Shown here in pieces: positions 44,282-51,853 of a DNA stretch of 64,000 bases (positions are counted from its first letter, which is position 1; the number at the start of each line of letters is the position of its first letter). Source of the stretch: Cellulomonas sp. SLBN-39 (GTDB lineage: Bacteria > Actinomycetota > Actinomycetes > Actinomycetales > Cellulomonadaceae); NCBI RefSeq assembly GCF_006715865.1, contig NZ_VFOA01000001.1, forward strand, positions 1,860,001 through 1,924,000. The letters run 5' to 3'. The translations under genes and the position numbers were made by a program. The notes under the pieces were generated by a model. The model worked only from the letters and a program-made list of their open reading frames with translations, was not told where the DNA came from and ran no database searches.

Positions 44282-45370
44282 TCATGCCACGAACGTCGCT
44301 GTCGCGACCAGGCCGCCGTTGGCGCGGGGGACGAGGGTCAGGGTGCCGCCGTGGGCGCGGACGATCGACGTGGCGATCGCGAGGCCGAGGCCGGCGCCGG
44401 CGTGGTCGGGGGCCTGCGTGCGGCCCGCGCCGCGGCGGAACGGTGCGGCCAGAGCGGCGACCGCGTCGGTGGTCAGGACGGGGCCGGTGTTCTCCACCGT
44501 CAGGTGGGTGGCGGTGTCGGTGCGGTGCGTGCTCGCGCGGACCCAGCCCCCGGTCGCGGTGTTGTGGACGACGGCGTTCTGGAGGAGGTTCGTCGCGAGG
44601 TGGTGCAGCAGGGTCGCGTCGCCCGGGACGACGGCGGGCCGGGAGTCGAGGTGGATCGTGGTGCCGCGGGCGTCGGCCGTGCCGGCGAGCGTCTCGACGG
44701 CGTCCTCCAGGACGAGGGAGAGGTCGACGTCGTCGCGGCCGACAGGTGCGGCGTCGGTCCGAGCGACGAGCAGCAGCGCCTCGGTGACGGCGACGGCGCG
44801 CGCGTTGGCCGCGGCCAGCTGCGCGAGCACCTGCGGGACGTCGGGGTCCGGGTCGGCGGCCGCGACGTCGAGGATCGCGCGGGTGGTGGCGAGCGGGGTG
44901 CGCAGCTCGTGCGAGGCGTCGGCGGCGAACCGGCGGTACCCCTCGACGCTCTGCTCGACCCGGGCGAGCATCGTGTCGAACGTGTCGGCGACCTCCCGGA
45001 ACTCGTCGTGGGGCCCGGTCAGGTCGATCCGGTGGTCCAGCGACCCGGCTGCGGCGCGCCGTGCGGCGGCGCCGATCGCGGTGAGCGGCCGCAGCACCCG
45101 GCCGGCGAGGACCCAGCCGCCGAGCAGTCCCAGGCCGAAGGCCGCGAGGCCGGTCAGTGCGGCGGCGGGCGCGAAGGTGCGCAGCAGGTCGGACCGGTCG
45201 GGTGCGAACGCCGTCGTCCCGCCGATGTCGAGCAGGACGAGGTCGCCCTCCGGCACGTACCGCAGGAGGAAGGCGGCGACGACCGTCAGCAGCATCGCCT
45301 CGACCACGGTCACGAGCGCCGCGTAGCTCAGGGCCAGCCGCCACCGGACGGACAGGCCGCGCCTACGCAC
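44282..45370 (-). CDS. Sensor histidine kinase
   Basis: 362 residues from a GTG at 45370. Two transmembrane helices (about 12-34 and 64-88) flank a short outer loop of about 30 residues. A HAMP linker is followed by a HisKA domain with the phosphorylated His in FAADASHELRTPLATT, and an ATPase domain with NLLQNAVVH (N box), GAGLGLAIATSI (G box) and a C-terminal strand. It senses something at or in the membrane and phosphorylates the OmpR-type regulator it overlaps by 8 bases. Confidence 0.95.
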   Translation of the reverse strand: MRRRGLSVRWRLALSYAALVTVVEAMLLTVVAAFLLRYVPEGDLVLLDIGGTTAFAPDRSDLLRTFAPAAALTGLAAFGLGLLGGWVLAGRVLRPLTAIGAAARRAAAGSLDHRIDLTGPHDEFREVADTFDTMLARVEQSVEGYRRFAADASHELRTPLATTRAILDVAAADPDPDVPQVLAQLAAANARAVAVTEALLLVARTDAAPVGRDDVDLSLVLEDAVETLAGTADARGTTIHLDSRPAVVPGDATLLHHLATNLLQNAVVHNTATGGWVRASTHRTDTATHLTVENTGPVLTTDAVAALAAPFRRGAGRTQAPDHAGAGLGLAIATSIVRAHGGTLTLVPRANGGLVATATFVA

Positions 45371-46040
45371 CGCCGGGCCCCGCCGTCTCGATGCGGTAGC
45401 CCACGCCGGGGACCGTGCCGATCAACCAGGGCTCGCCGAGGCGCTTGCGCAGCGACGAGATGGTGATGCGGACGGCGTTGGTGAACGGGTCGGCGTTCTC
45501 GTCCCACGCCCGCGCGAGCAGGTCCTCGGCGCTGACCACGCCTCCGCCCGCAGCCACGAGCACCTCCAGCACCGCGAACTGCTTGCGCGTGAGGGCCACG
45601 TACCGGCCGTCGCGGAAAACCTCGCGCCGGAACGGGTCGACGCGCAGGCCGGCCAGCTCCAGCACCGGAGGCGTGGGGGCCGGCGCCCGCCGCGCCAGGG
45701 CGCGCACGCGGAGCACGAGCTCGCGCATCGCGAACGGCTTGGTCAGGTAGTCGTCGGCACCGATCTCGAAGCCGCTGGCTTTGTCGTCGAGCCGGTCTGC
45801 GGCCGTCAGCATGAGGATGGGCAGGCCCGACCCGGAGGCCACGATCCACCGGGCCACGTCGTCCCCCGACGGGCCGGGGACGTCGCGGTCGAGGACCGCC
45901 ACGGCGTAGTCGTGGACGCCCAGCAGCTCCAGCGCCGCGTGGCCGTCGGGCGCGACGTCGGCGGCGACCGCCTCGAGCCGGAGCCCGTCGCGGACGGCCG
46001 CGGCGAGGTCCGGCTCGTCCTCCACGATCAGCACACGCAC
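45363..46040 (-). CDS. OmpR-family response regulator
   Basis: 225 residues from a GTG at 46040. The receiver has the acidic pocket in IVEDEPDL, the phosphoacceptor Asp in VLDRDVPG and Lys in LTKPF. The winged-helix DNA-binding domain has LTRKQFAVLEVLV and VPGVGYRIE. It is the partner of the adjacent kinase. A VanY-like peptidase is transcribed divergently, so this pair may act on cell-wall stress. Confidence 0.95.
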   Translation of the reverse strand: MRVLIVEDEPDLAAAVRDGLRLEAVAADVAPDGHAALELLGVHDYAVAVLDRDVPGPSGDDVARWIVASGSGLPILMLTAADRLDDKASGFEIGADDYLTKPFAMRELVLRVRALARRAPAPTPPVLELAGLRVDPFRREVFRDGRYVALTRKQFAVLEVLVAAGGGVVSAEDLLARAWDENADPFTNAVRITISSLRKRLGEPWLIGTVPGVGYRIETAGPGGA

Positions 46041-46074
46041 GGGCCGACCCTAGGCGTGGCGGTGTGTCGTGCGC

Positions 46075-46092
46075 GTATGCATCGGCGCATAC
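46075..46092. promoter_or_regulatory. GTATGC-N6-GCATAC inverted repeat in the divergent promoter
   Basis: GTATGC (46075-46080) and GCATAC (46087-46092) lie midway between the response regulator and the VanY-like gene. A candidate binding site for the regulator. Confidence 0.45.
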
Positions 46093-46126
46093 GCCGTGGC
46101 GACGCGGCGTCCGGTGGTCTCGTCGC

Positions 46127-46756
46127 ATGGACGACACCACCCTGCTCCCTCCTCGCGCCCCGGCGACGGGCGCCGAGCGGCCCCGTCCGCGACGGCGTCG
46201 CGCTGTCGCGGTCGTCGGCGGACTCGCTGCGCTCGTCGTCGTCGCGGCGGCCGCCACCGCCGGCCTGGCGGGCGGCACGGTCCCGCTGCCCGGGCCGACC
46301 GCACCGAGCGAGCCGACGACGGCCGACGGACGGATCCCCGACGGCGAGACCGTCTCGCCGTTCGACGACTCGCTGCCGGCGATCGCAGGACTCGACCCGG
46401 CCCTGCTCGCCGCGCTGCGCGAGGCCGCCACCGCGGTCGGCGTCGACGGTCGCACGCTGCACGTCACCAGCGGCTGGCGGTCGGCGGCCTACCAGCGGTG
46501 GCTGCAGGACGACGCCCTGCGCACGTTCGGCAGCGCCGACGAGGCGTCCCGCTGGGTGGCCTCCCCGGAGGACTCCGCGCACGTCACCGGTGACGCCGTG
46601 GACGTCGGCCCGTACGCGACCGCCGAGTGGCTCAGCCGGCACGGGGCGCAGTTCGGCCTGTGCCAGGTCTACGCCAACGAGGTCTGGCACCTCGAGCTGC
46701 GCCCTGATGCCGCCGACGAGGGCTGCCCGCCGATGTCGGCGGACGCGGCGGGGTGA
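46127..46756 (+). CDS. D-alanyl-D-alanine carboxypeptidase-like peptidase (M15 / VanY)
   Basis: 209 residues. A membrane anchor (about 24-45, AVAVVGGLAALVVVAAAATAGLAG) precedes an extracellular M15 peptidase domain. The zinc-binding pattern SAHVTGDAVDVG and the catalytic EVWHLEL with SGWRSAAYQRWLQ are typical of VanY. It trims D-Ala from peptidoglycan stem peptides. It is divergent from the two-component pair, which probably controls it. Vancomycin resistance is not implied without other van genes. Confidence 0.87.
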   Translation: MDDTTLLPPRAPATGAERPRPRRRRAVAVVGGLAALVVVAAAATAGLAGGTVPLPGPTAPSEPTTADGRIPDGETVSPFDDSLPAIAGLDPALLAALREAATAVGVDGRTLHVTSGWRSAAYQRWLQDDALRTFGSADEASRWVASPEDSAHVTGDAVDVGPYATAEWLSRHGAQFGLCQVYANEVWHLELRPDAADEGCPPMSADAAG

Positions 46757-46799
46757 CGGCGCCCGGACGTCGCGTCGTCACCCCGTGCCGATCCCGGGG

Positions 46800-47642
46800 C
46801 TATGCGCCCACGTCGCGCAGCCACTGCGCCACGGTGCGCGGCTGGAGGCCGAGGCGCTCCTGGGCGCTGTCCTCGCGCGCGATCACGTCACCGGGCTGCG
46901 TGGCCCGCCAGTGGTACGACGCGACGACAGGGGCGATCGCCTCGGCACCGAAGATCGGTGCGACAGCCGTGCCGAAGTCGTCGGGGTCCTGCGCCTCGAA
47001 GCGGACGTCACGCCCGAGGTGCTCGGCAAACCCCGTGGCGAGATCGGCCCCGAGCAGCCCGGGCAGCGCCCCCACCGCCACGGTGCCGGTGGGCGCGAGG
47101 TCGTCGAGGAGGCGGACGGCGACGTCGGCGACATCCAGGTGCGAGCTCCAGGAGACGGGGTAGTCGGTGCGGAGCGGATAGGGCAGCACCCCGTGCTCGC
47201 GCGCGGAGGCGGTGACGGGCGGCAGGAGGAGGTTCTCGAGGTACAGGCGGGGGGCGATCACGGCCGTGGGGACGCCGGAGCCGCGCAGGCCCCGCACGAG
47301 CACCGATACGGGGCCGTCGTCGGTCCCGTCCTCCGCGAACGGGTAGCCGCTGGTCGAGACGACGACCCTGCCGGGACGCCCGTCCTCGACGCCCTGCACG
47401 ATCGCCCGAGCGTGCGCGAGCTGCTGCTCGGGCGTGCCCAGGGGCAGGTGGACGAAGACACCCTCGGCGCCCCGGTAGGCGGCGGCAAGGGTGCCGGGGT
47501 CGGCGTAGTCGACGGCGACGGCGTCGCCGTCGTACGACTGCGGGGTGCGGACGGCGGCCGTGACGGACCTGCCTGCGCGGGCGAGTGCGGCGGCCACCGG
47601 GCCGCCCTGGGCGCCGGTGGCGCCGTGGACGATGAAGGTCAT
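46800..47642 (-). CDS. NmrA-type NAD(P)-binding oxidoreductase
   Basis: 280 residues. The Rossmann start is FIVHGATGAQGGPVAAALARAG with the NmrA-type GxxGxxG motif, and GVFVHLPLG and STSGYPF follow. The catalytic Tyr-x3-Lys of classical SDRs is missing, as in NmrA-like redox sensors and atypical SDRs. It probably binds or oxidises NADPH or quinone-type substrates. It is transcribed divergently from an HxlR regulator, a common redox-responsive pair. Confidence 0.85.
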   Translation of the reverse strand: MTFIVHGATGAQGGPVAAALARAGRSVTAAVRTPQSYDGDAVAVDYADPGTLAAAYRGAEGVFVHLPLGTPEQQLAHARAIVQGVEDGRPGRVVVSTSGYPFAEDGTDDGPVSVLVRGLRGSGVPTAVIAPRLYLENLLLPPVTASAREHGVLPYPLRTDYPVSWSSHLDVADVAVRLLDDLAPTGTVAVGALPGLLGADLATGFAEHLGRDVRFEAQDPDDFGTAVAPIFGAEAIAPVVASYHWRATQPGDVIAREDSAQERLGLQPRTVAQWLRDVGA

Positions 47643-47651
47643 GTCTCCATT

Positions 47652-47691
47652 AGTGCATGCACTGCATCAGTTACGTCAACTGCACTATCGG
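47652..47691. promoter_or_regulatory. HxlR operator-like palindromes in the divergent promoter
   Basis: The perfect AGTGCATGCACT (47652-47663) is followed by an imperfect palindrome around CAGTTACGTCAACTG, flanked by TGCA copies. Both sit in the 62-bp gap shared by the NmrA-type and HxlR genes, so HxlR probably represses both. Confidence 0.6.
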
Positions 47692-47704
47692 GTACCCTGG
47701 CGCC

Positions 47705-48091
47705 ATGCCGTCCCCCGGAGAGACCTGGCCCGAGTGCGGCGTCGCCCGCTTCCTCACTCTTCTCGACGGGCCGTGGGCCACGCTCATCGTCCGCGAGCTC
47801 CTGCACGGGCCGCTGCGGTTCTCGGAGCTGAAGGACGCCCTGCCCGGAGTCAGTGCGCACACGCTGACCAACCGGCTCCGGCGCTTCGAGACCTACGGCA
47901 TCGTCACCCGGTCCGTGTACGCAGAGGTGCCGCCGCGCGTGGTGTACGAGCTGACCGAGGTCGGCCAGGGGCTGAGCGTCGTGCTCGACGCGATGAACAC
48001 CTGGGCGCTGAGCGTCCCGCGTGCCACCGGTGACGACGCCGTCCCCCTCGCCTCCTCCTGCGACCCCGCCCCGCCCGTGCGCGCCGTCTGA
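47705..48091 (+). CDS. HxlR-family transcriptional regulator
   Basis: 128 residues. A winged helix-turn-helix with CGVARFLTLLDGPWATLIVREL and FSELKDALPGVSAHTLTNRLRRFE, typical of HxlR/YtfH regulators. The ATG at 47705 is preferred over upstream starts. It has a conserved-position Cys near the N-terminus (EC in WPECGVARF), which senses quinones or aldehydes in several family members. Divergent from an NmrA-type reductase, which it is likely to repress. Confidence 0.9.
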   Translation: MPSPGETWPECGVARFLTLLDGPWATLIVRELLHGPLRFSELKDALPGVSAHTLTNRLRRFETYGIVTRSVYAEVPPRVVYELTEVGQGLSVVLDAMNTWALSVPRATGDDAVPLASSCDPAPPVRAV

Positions 48092-48098
48092 CGACTGC

Positions 48099-48773
48099 TC
48101 AGGCGCCTGCGGCCTGGCGGACGAGGGCTGTCGCGGCCTCGACGACCCGCGCCGGCATCGAGTAGCGGGCGCGGTGCTCGGCGACCTCGTCGAGGCGCGC
48201 GGCAGGGTCGGCGCCGTGGTCCGCAGCGAGGAAGGCCTCGAACATGTCGCGCACGAGCGCGGCCGGGACGTCGTGCGCGCCCGCGTCGCCGGCCTCGCCG
48301 TCGACGCCGAACAGGACCGCTGCCGCCAGCACGACCGCCGTGTGGCCCACGTCGGTGTCGCGGTGGCCGGGCCGGCCGGACGCCCAGTCGATCACGACGG
48401 GCCCGGACGGGCTGAGCAGCACGTTGGCGGGGTGCAGGTCGAGGTGGACCACGCACGTGCCGGCGAGGGAGCCGGGCGGCGCGGGCAGCAGGTGCAGGTC
48501 GTGGTGCAGGCGGGCGAGCACCGCGGCGGCCTGCGCCGCGGTGGTGGTGCCGGCGAGGAGGGCCTCGAGCAGCGTGGGACCGACGACGCGCTCGAGGAGC
48601 ATCCCGCCCGGCTCCTGCCGCAGCACCTGCGGCACGGGGTAGCCGTGCGCGCCCACGTGCCGGTGCAGCGCGACCTCGGCCGTCGTGTCCCGCCCGTCGA
48701 GGTAGCGGCGCAGCACGAGCCCCGGTCCGGCGTCGAGGACGACCGCTTCCCGGCCCCGCGCGACCACGTCCAT
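48099..48773 (-). CDS. Aminoglycoside phosphotransferase-family kinase-like protein (paralogue)
   Basis: 224 residues from the ATG at 48773. APH-family catalytic loop VVHLDLHPANVLL and VVIDWASG with the N-lobe VVLDAGPGLVLRRYLDG. It is closely related to the protein at 34460-35248 over the whole length. Substrate unknown. It lies between HxlR and the rhodanese lipoprotein, convergent with the former by 7 bases. Confidence 0.82.
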   Translation of the reverse strand: MDVVARGREAVVLDAGPGLVLRRYLDGRDTTAEVALHRHVGAHGYPVPQVLRQEPGGMLLERVVGPTLLEALLAGTTTAAQAAAVLARLHHDLHLLPAPPGSLAGTCVVHLDLHPANVLLSPSGPVVIDWASGRPGHRDTDVGHTAVVLAAAVLFGVDGEAGDAGAHDVPAALVRDMFEAFLAADHGADPAARLDEVAEHRARYSMPARVVEAATALVRQAAGA

Positions 48774-48842
48774 CGGGGCATCGTAGGGCGGTCGGCGCCC
48801 GGCGCGAGGGCCGGCCGACCCGTGCCCCGACATCGATCGCAT

Positions 48843-48858
48843 ATACCCTGGGGGGTAT
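48843..48858. promoter_or_regulatory. CsoR/CstR-type operator ATACCC-TGGG-GGGTAT
   Basis: A perfect inverted repeat with 6-base arms overlapping the first two bases of the rhodanese start codon. Operators of this C/G-run type are bound by CsoR-family repressors; those next to rhodanese genes are usually persulfide-sensing CstR. The regulator is not in this window. Confidence 0.6.
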
Positions 48859-49261
48859 GCAGATCTCTCGTCGCCCCGCCCTCGCGGCGCTCGCCGTCAC
48901 CCTGACCGTCGCCGCGCTCGCGGGGTGCTCGGGCGGCGGGGCCGTCACCGACGTCGACGTCGAGGACGCCGCCGCCCTGCTCGAGGACCCCGACGTCACG
49001 GTCGTCGACGTGCGCACGCCCGCGGAGTTCGCCGAGGGGCACCTCGACGGCGCCGTGAACATCGACCTGTCCGACCCCGCGTTCGCCGACCTCGTCGCCG
49101 ACCTGCCGCAGGACGGCACGTACCTCGTCTACTGTCGCACCGACAACCGATCGGGCACGGCGACGGACCTCATGGCGGAGGCGGGCCTCACCGACATCCA
49201 CGACCTCGACGGCGGCGTCGTCGCGTGGGCGGAGGCGGGCATGCCGCTGGTCGTGGGCTGA
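48857..49261 (+). CDS. Rhodanese-like lipoprotein
   Basis: 134 residues. A signal peptide with lipobox LAGC (Cys24) tethers it to the outer face of the membrane. A rhodanese domain follows with DVRTPAEFAEGHLDGAVNID and the active-site Cys93 in YCRTDNRSG. It transfers sulfur from thiosulfate or persulfide to acceptors, here outside the cell. The start codon overlaps a CsoR/CstR-type operator, so expression probably rises with reactive sulfur. The hydrolase gene follows 36 bases downstream. Confidence 0.9.
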   Translation: MQISRRPALAALAVTLTVAALAGCSGGGAVTDVDVEDAAALLEDPDVTVVDVRTPAEFAEGHLDGAVNIDLSDPAFADLVADLPQDGTYLVYCRTDNRSGTATDLMAEAGLTDIHDLDGGVVAWAEAGMPLVVG

Positions 49262-49297
49262 CGCGCACGGCGCCCCCGGCGCGACGGAGGCAGCACC

Positions 49298-50998
49298 GTG
49301 ACCGCTCCCGCGGCAGAGCAGGTGGACCCGCACGGGGTTGCGGGCGGCGGTGCCGTGAGCGTCGTCGAGCGCCTCGTCCCCGTGCCGCTGGCCGACGGCA
49401 CCGTGCTGCGCGCGACGGTGCACCGGCCCGTCACCGACGCCCCGGTGCCGGTGGTGCTCGCGCTCACCCCGTACCCGGTGGACGGCGCCCGGGCCGAGAT
49501 GGGGGAGGACGCCCTCGTCGAGCGGGGTCTCGCGGTCGTCGTCGTGGCGCTGCGCGGCACGGGCGCCTCGGACGGGACCTTCGAGCCCTGGGCCGGGCAC
49601 CGCGACGACGGCCGCGACGTCCTCGACTGGTGCGTGCGGCAGCCGTGGTGCTCGGGCGCCGTCGTGGGGTGGGGGCGGTCGTACCTCGCCCAGACGCTGC
49701 TCGCGGTCGCCGCGGCGGGCCACCCGGCGCTGCGCGCCCTGCACCTGGGCGTGGTCCCGGGCGACCCCGTGGGCGTGGTCTACCGCGGCGGCGCGCTGCT
49801 GCTCGGATCGGCGCTGGGCTGGGTGACGGCGATGGGGCGGGGCGAGATCCTGCGCGCCGCGGCCGCCGGGCAGGACGTCGCCGCCGACCTCGCCGCGTGG
49901 GAGGAGCTCGCGGAGGCGGGGGAGCGGGTCGCGCTCGACGGCGTCGTCGCCGACCACCCGGTGCTCGCCCGCTGGTTCCCCGCCTGGCGGGACTGGGTCA
50001 CGCACCCGCCGGCCGACCCGTGGTGGGCCGAGCGTGCCCTGCCGCCGCGTCCCGCGCTGCCGACGTTCCTCGTCGCGGGCTGGCACGACATCTTCCGCGA
50101 CCTCACGCTCGACCTGTTCGCGACCTGCCCGCCCGGCTCCCGCCTCGTCGTCGGCCCCTGGGGGCACGGCCCCGCCGGGCGGGCGATCGGCGCGGTCGAC
50201 CACGGGCGCGCTGCCGCCCGCGGCGCCGAGGAGGTCGGGGCGCAGGTCCTCGACCACCTCGTCGGTCACGCCACGGGGGAGCCCGTCGCGGACGCCCCGC
50301 GGGTCCGGGTCTTCGTCATGGGCGAGGACGCGTGGCGCGGCCTGGAGACGTGGCCGCCGCCGGCGAACCCGACGGCCTGGTACCTGCGGCCCGGCGGGTC
50401 CCTCGGCCCGGAGCCCGCGCCGGCCGCGGCACCGTCCGCCTTCGTCCACGACCCCGCCGACCCCGTCCCGACCGTGGGCGGTCCCAACCTCTTCGCCCGC
50501 GGCGACGCCGCCCGGGGCACCGGCGCGTGGGACCGCCGCGTGCTCGACGGCCGTGCCGACGTCCTGCGCTTCGACTCCCCGCCGCTCGCGGACGACGTCA
50601 CCGTGATCGGGGACGTCGAGGTCACGCTCGTCGCGTCGACGGACGCGCTCGACACCGACTGGACCGCCACGCTGGTCGACGTGCACCCCGACGGGACCGC
50701 CCTGGGGGTGGTCGACGGGGTGGTCCGGGTCGGGCAGGTTCTCGGCGCGGTCCCGCCGGACGAGCCCCGCGAGGTCACCGTGCACCTCGGGGCCACCGCG
50801 CAACGCTTCGGTGCGGGGCACCGGCTGCGGCTGGAGGTGGCGAGCTCGTCCTTCCCGCGGTTCGACGTCAACCCCGGCACGGGTGCCCTGGCGGCGCTCA
50901 CCGGCCCCGCCGGGCGCCGCGTCGTGCACCAGCGGGTCCACCACGACGCCACCCGTCCGTCCCGGCTGGTCCTCCCGGTCGTACCGGACCTGCCCTGA
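49298..50998 (+). CDS. CocE/NonD-type alpha/beta hydrolase (X-Pro dipeptidyl-peptidase family)
   Basis: 566 residues from a GTG at 49298. The alpha/beta hydrolase part (about 25-310) has the nucleophile elbow VGWGRSYLAQ (Ser128) and a His-containing GPWGHGPAGRA; the C-terminal jelly-roll domain (about 330-566) is typical of CocE acylases and X-Pro peptidases. No signal peptide. It hydrolyses an ester or amide of unknown nature. It is 36 bases after the rhodanese gene and could share its transcript. Confidence 0.88.
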   Translation: MTAPAAEQVDPHGVAGGGAVSVVERLVPVPLADGTVLRATVHRPVTDAPVPVVLALTPYPVDGARAEMGEDALVERGLAVVVVALRGTGASDGTFEPWAGHRDDGRDVLDWCVRQPWCSGAVVGWGRSYLAQTLLAVAAAGHPALRALHLGVVPGDPVGVVYRGGALLLGSALGWVTAMGRGEILRAAAAGQDVAADLAAWEELAEAGERVALDGVVADHPVLARWFPAWRDWVTHPPADPWWAERALPPRPALPTFLVAGWHDIFRDLTLDLFATCPPGSRLVVGPWGHGPAGRAIGAVDHGRAAARGAEEVGAQVLDHLVGHATGEPVADAPRVRVFVMGEDAWRGLETWPPPANPTAWYLRPGGSLGPEPAPAAAPSAFVHDPADPVPTVGGPNLFARGDAARGTGAWDRRVLDGRADVLRFDSPPLADDVTVIGDVEVTLVASTDALDTDWTATLVDVHPDGTALGVVDGVVRVGQVLGAVPPDEPREVTVHLGATAQRFGAGHRLRLEVASSSFPRFDVNPGTGALAALTGPAGRRVVHQRVHHDATRPSRLVLPVVPDLP

Positions 50999-51078
50999 CC
51001 CGCTCAGTCCGCCCGCTGCCGCGGGTCTAGTCGTCCGGGTGCCCGCGACGGGCGGGTGCCACGAGCCTGGAGGTCTGC

Positions 51079-51693
51079 GTGACCGCGACGATCGTCTCGA
51101 CCCTGTTCATCTCCGTCGACGGTGTCGTCGAGATCGACCCCGCCTGGCACTTCCCGTACTTCGACGAGCAGATGGGCGCGGCGGTCGCCGAGGACTACGA
51201 GGACGTCGACGTGCTGCTGCTCGGGCGCGTCACGTACGACAGCTTCGCGGGGGCGTGGCCGGAGCGGGAGGCGGCGGGCGAGGACGACGCGACGTTCGCC
51301 GCGCAGCTCGGGGACGTGCGCAAGGTCGTCGCGACGCACGGCGACCAGGACCTGGGGTGGCGCAACGTCGAGCCGACGGCCGACCTGCTGGGGACCGTGC
51401 GGGCGGTCGCGGCGGAGCCCGGGGTGCGCAAGGTCCTCGTGGCCGGGTCGCCCTCGGTGGTGCGCCAGCTGCTCGCGGCCGGGCTGCTCGACGAGCTCCG
51501 GCTGCTCGTGCACCCCGTGGCGGCGCGGCACGGCGGTCGGCTGTTCGACGAGGGCGACGTCCAGCCGCTGCGGCTGCTGCGCTCCGAGGCGTTCGGCTCG
51601 GGCGTGCTGCGTCTGGTCTACGCGCCGGGCGAGCTGCCCGCGGCGGCGGAGTACGAGGACGTCGTCGACAAGGTGCCCGGCGAGCGGGACTGA
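51079..51693 (+). CDS. RibD C-terminal / dihydrofolate reductase-like protein
   Basis: 204 residues from a GTG after GGAGGTCTGC. The fold is seen in STLFISVDGVVE, VLLLGRVTYDSF, VVATHGDQDLGWRNVE and VLVAGSPSVVRQLLAAGLLDELRLLVHPV, all typical of the RibD_C/DHFR-like family. These proteins bind NADPH and reduce pterin-like or unknown substrates. It is monocistronic. Not a riboflavin gene by context. Confidence 0.88.
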   Translation: MTATIVSTLFISVDGVVEIDPAWHFPYFDEQMGAAVAEDYEDVDVLLLGRVTYDSFAGAWPEREAAGEDDATFAAQLGDVRKVVATHGDQDLGWRNVEPTADLLGTVRAVAAEPGVRKVLVAGSPSVVRQLLAAGLLDELRLLVHPVAARHGGRLFDEGDVQPLRLLRSEAFGSGVLRLVYAPGELPAAAEYEDVVDKVPGERD

Positions 51694-51732
51694 CGCCGCG
51701 CGGCGGTGACGGGCGCCGGCCGGGGGCGGGGT

Positions 51733-51746
51733 GGGTGCCAGCACCC
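51733..51746. promoter_or_regulatory. GGGTGC-CA-GCACCC operator before surface protein 1
   Basis: Palindrome 108 bases upstream of the 51854 gene, differing only at the centre from GGGTGCTAGCACCC before the paralogous 53440 gene. Shared position and sequence imply a common regulator. Confidence 0.6.
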
Positions 51747-51767
51747 AGCCGGGACGTCGGGAGCAGG

Positions 51768-51790
51768 TGAAGTCCGCGTGCGCGGCTTCA
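51768..51790 (+). promoter_or_regulatory. 5'-UTR hairpin of surface protein 1
   Basis: TGAAG-T-CCGCG pairs with CGCGG-CTTCA around a 2-base turn with one bulge. A longer hairpin at the equivalent position precedes the paralogue at 53440. Confidence 0.45.
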
Positions 51791-51853
51791 GCCCGTCGCG
51801 GCCGCACCCGAGGCAGGGGGGTCATGCTCCACCGATCCCCCGAGGTCTCCTTC

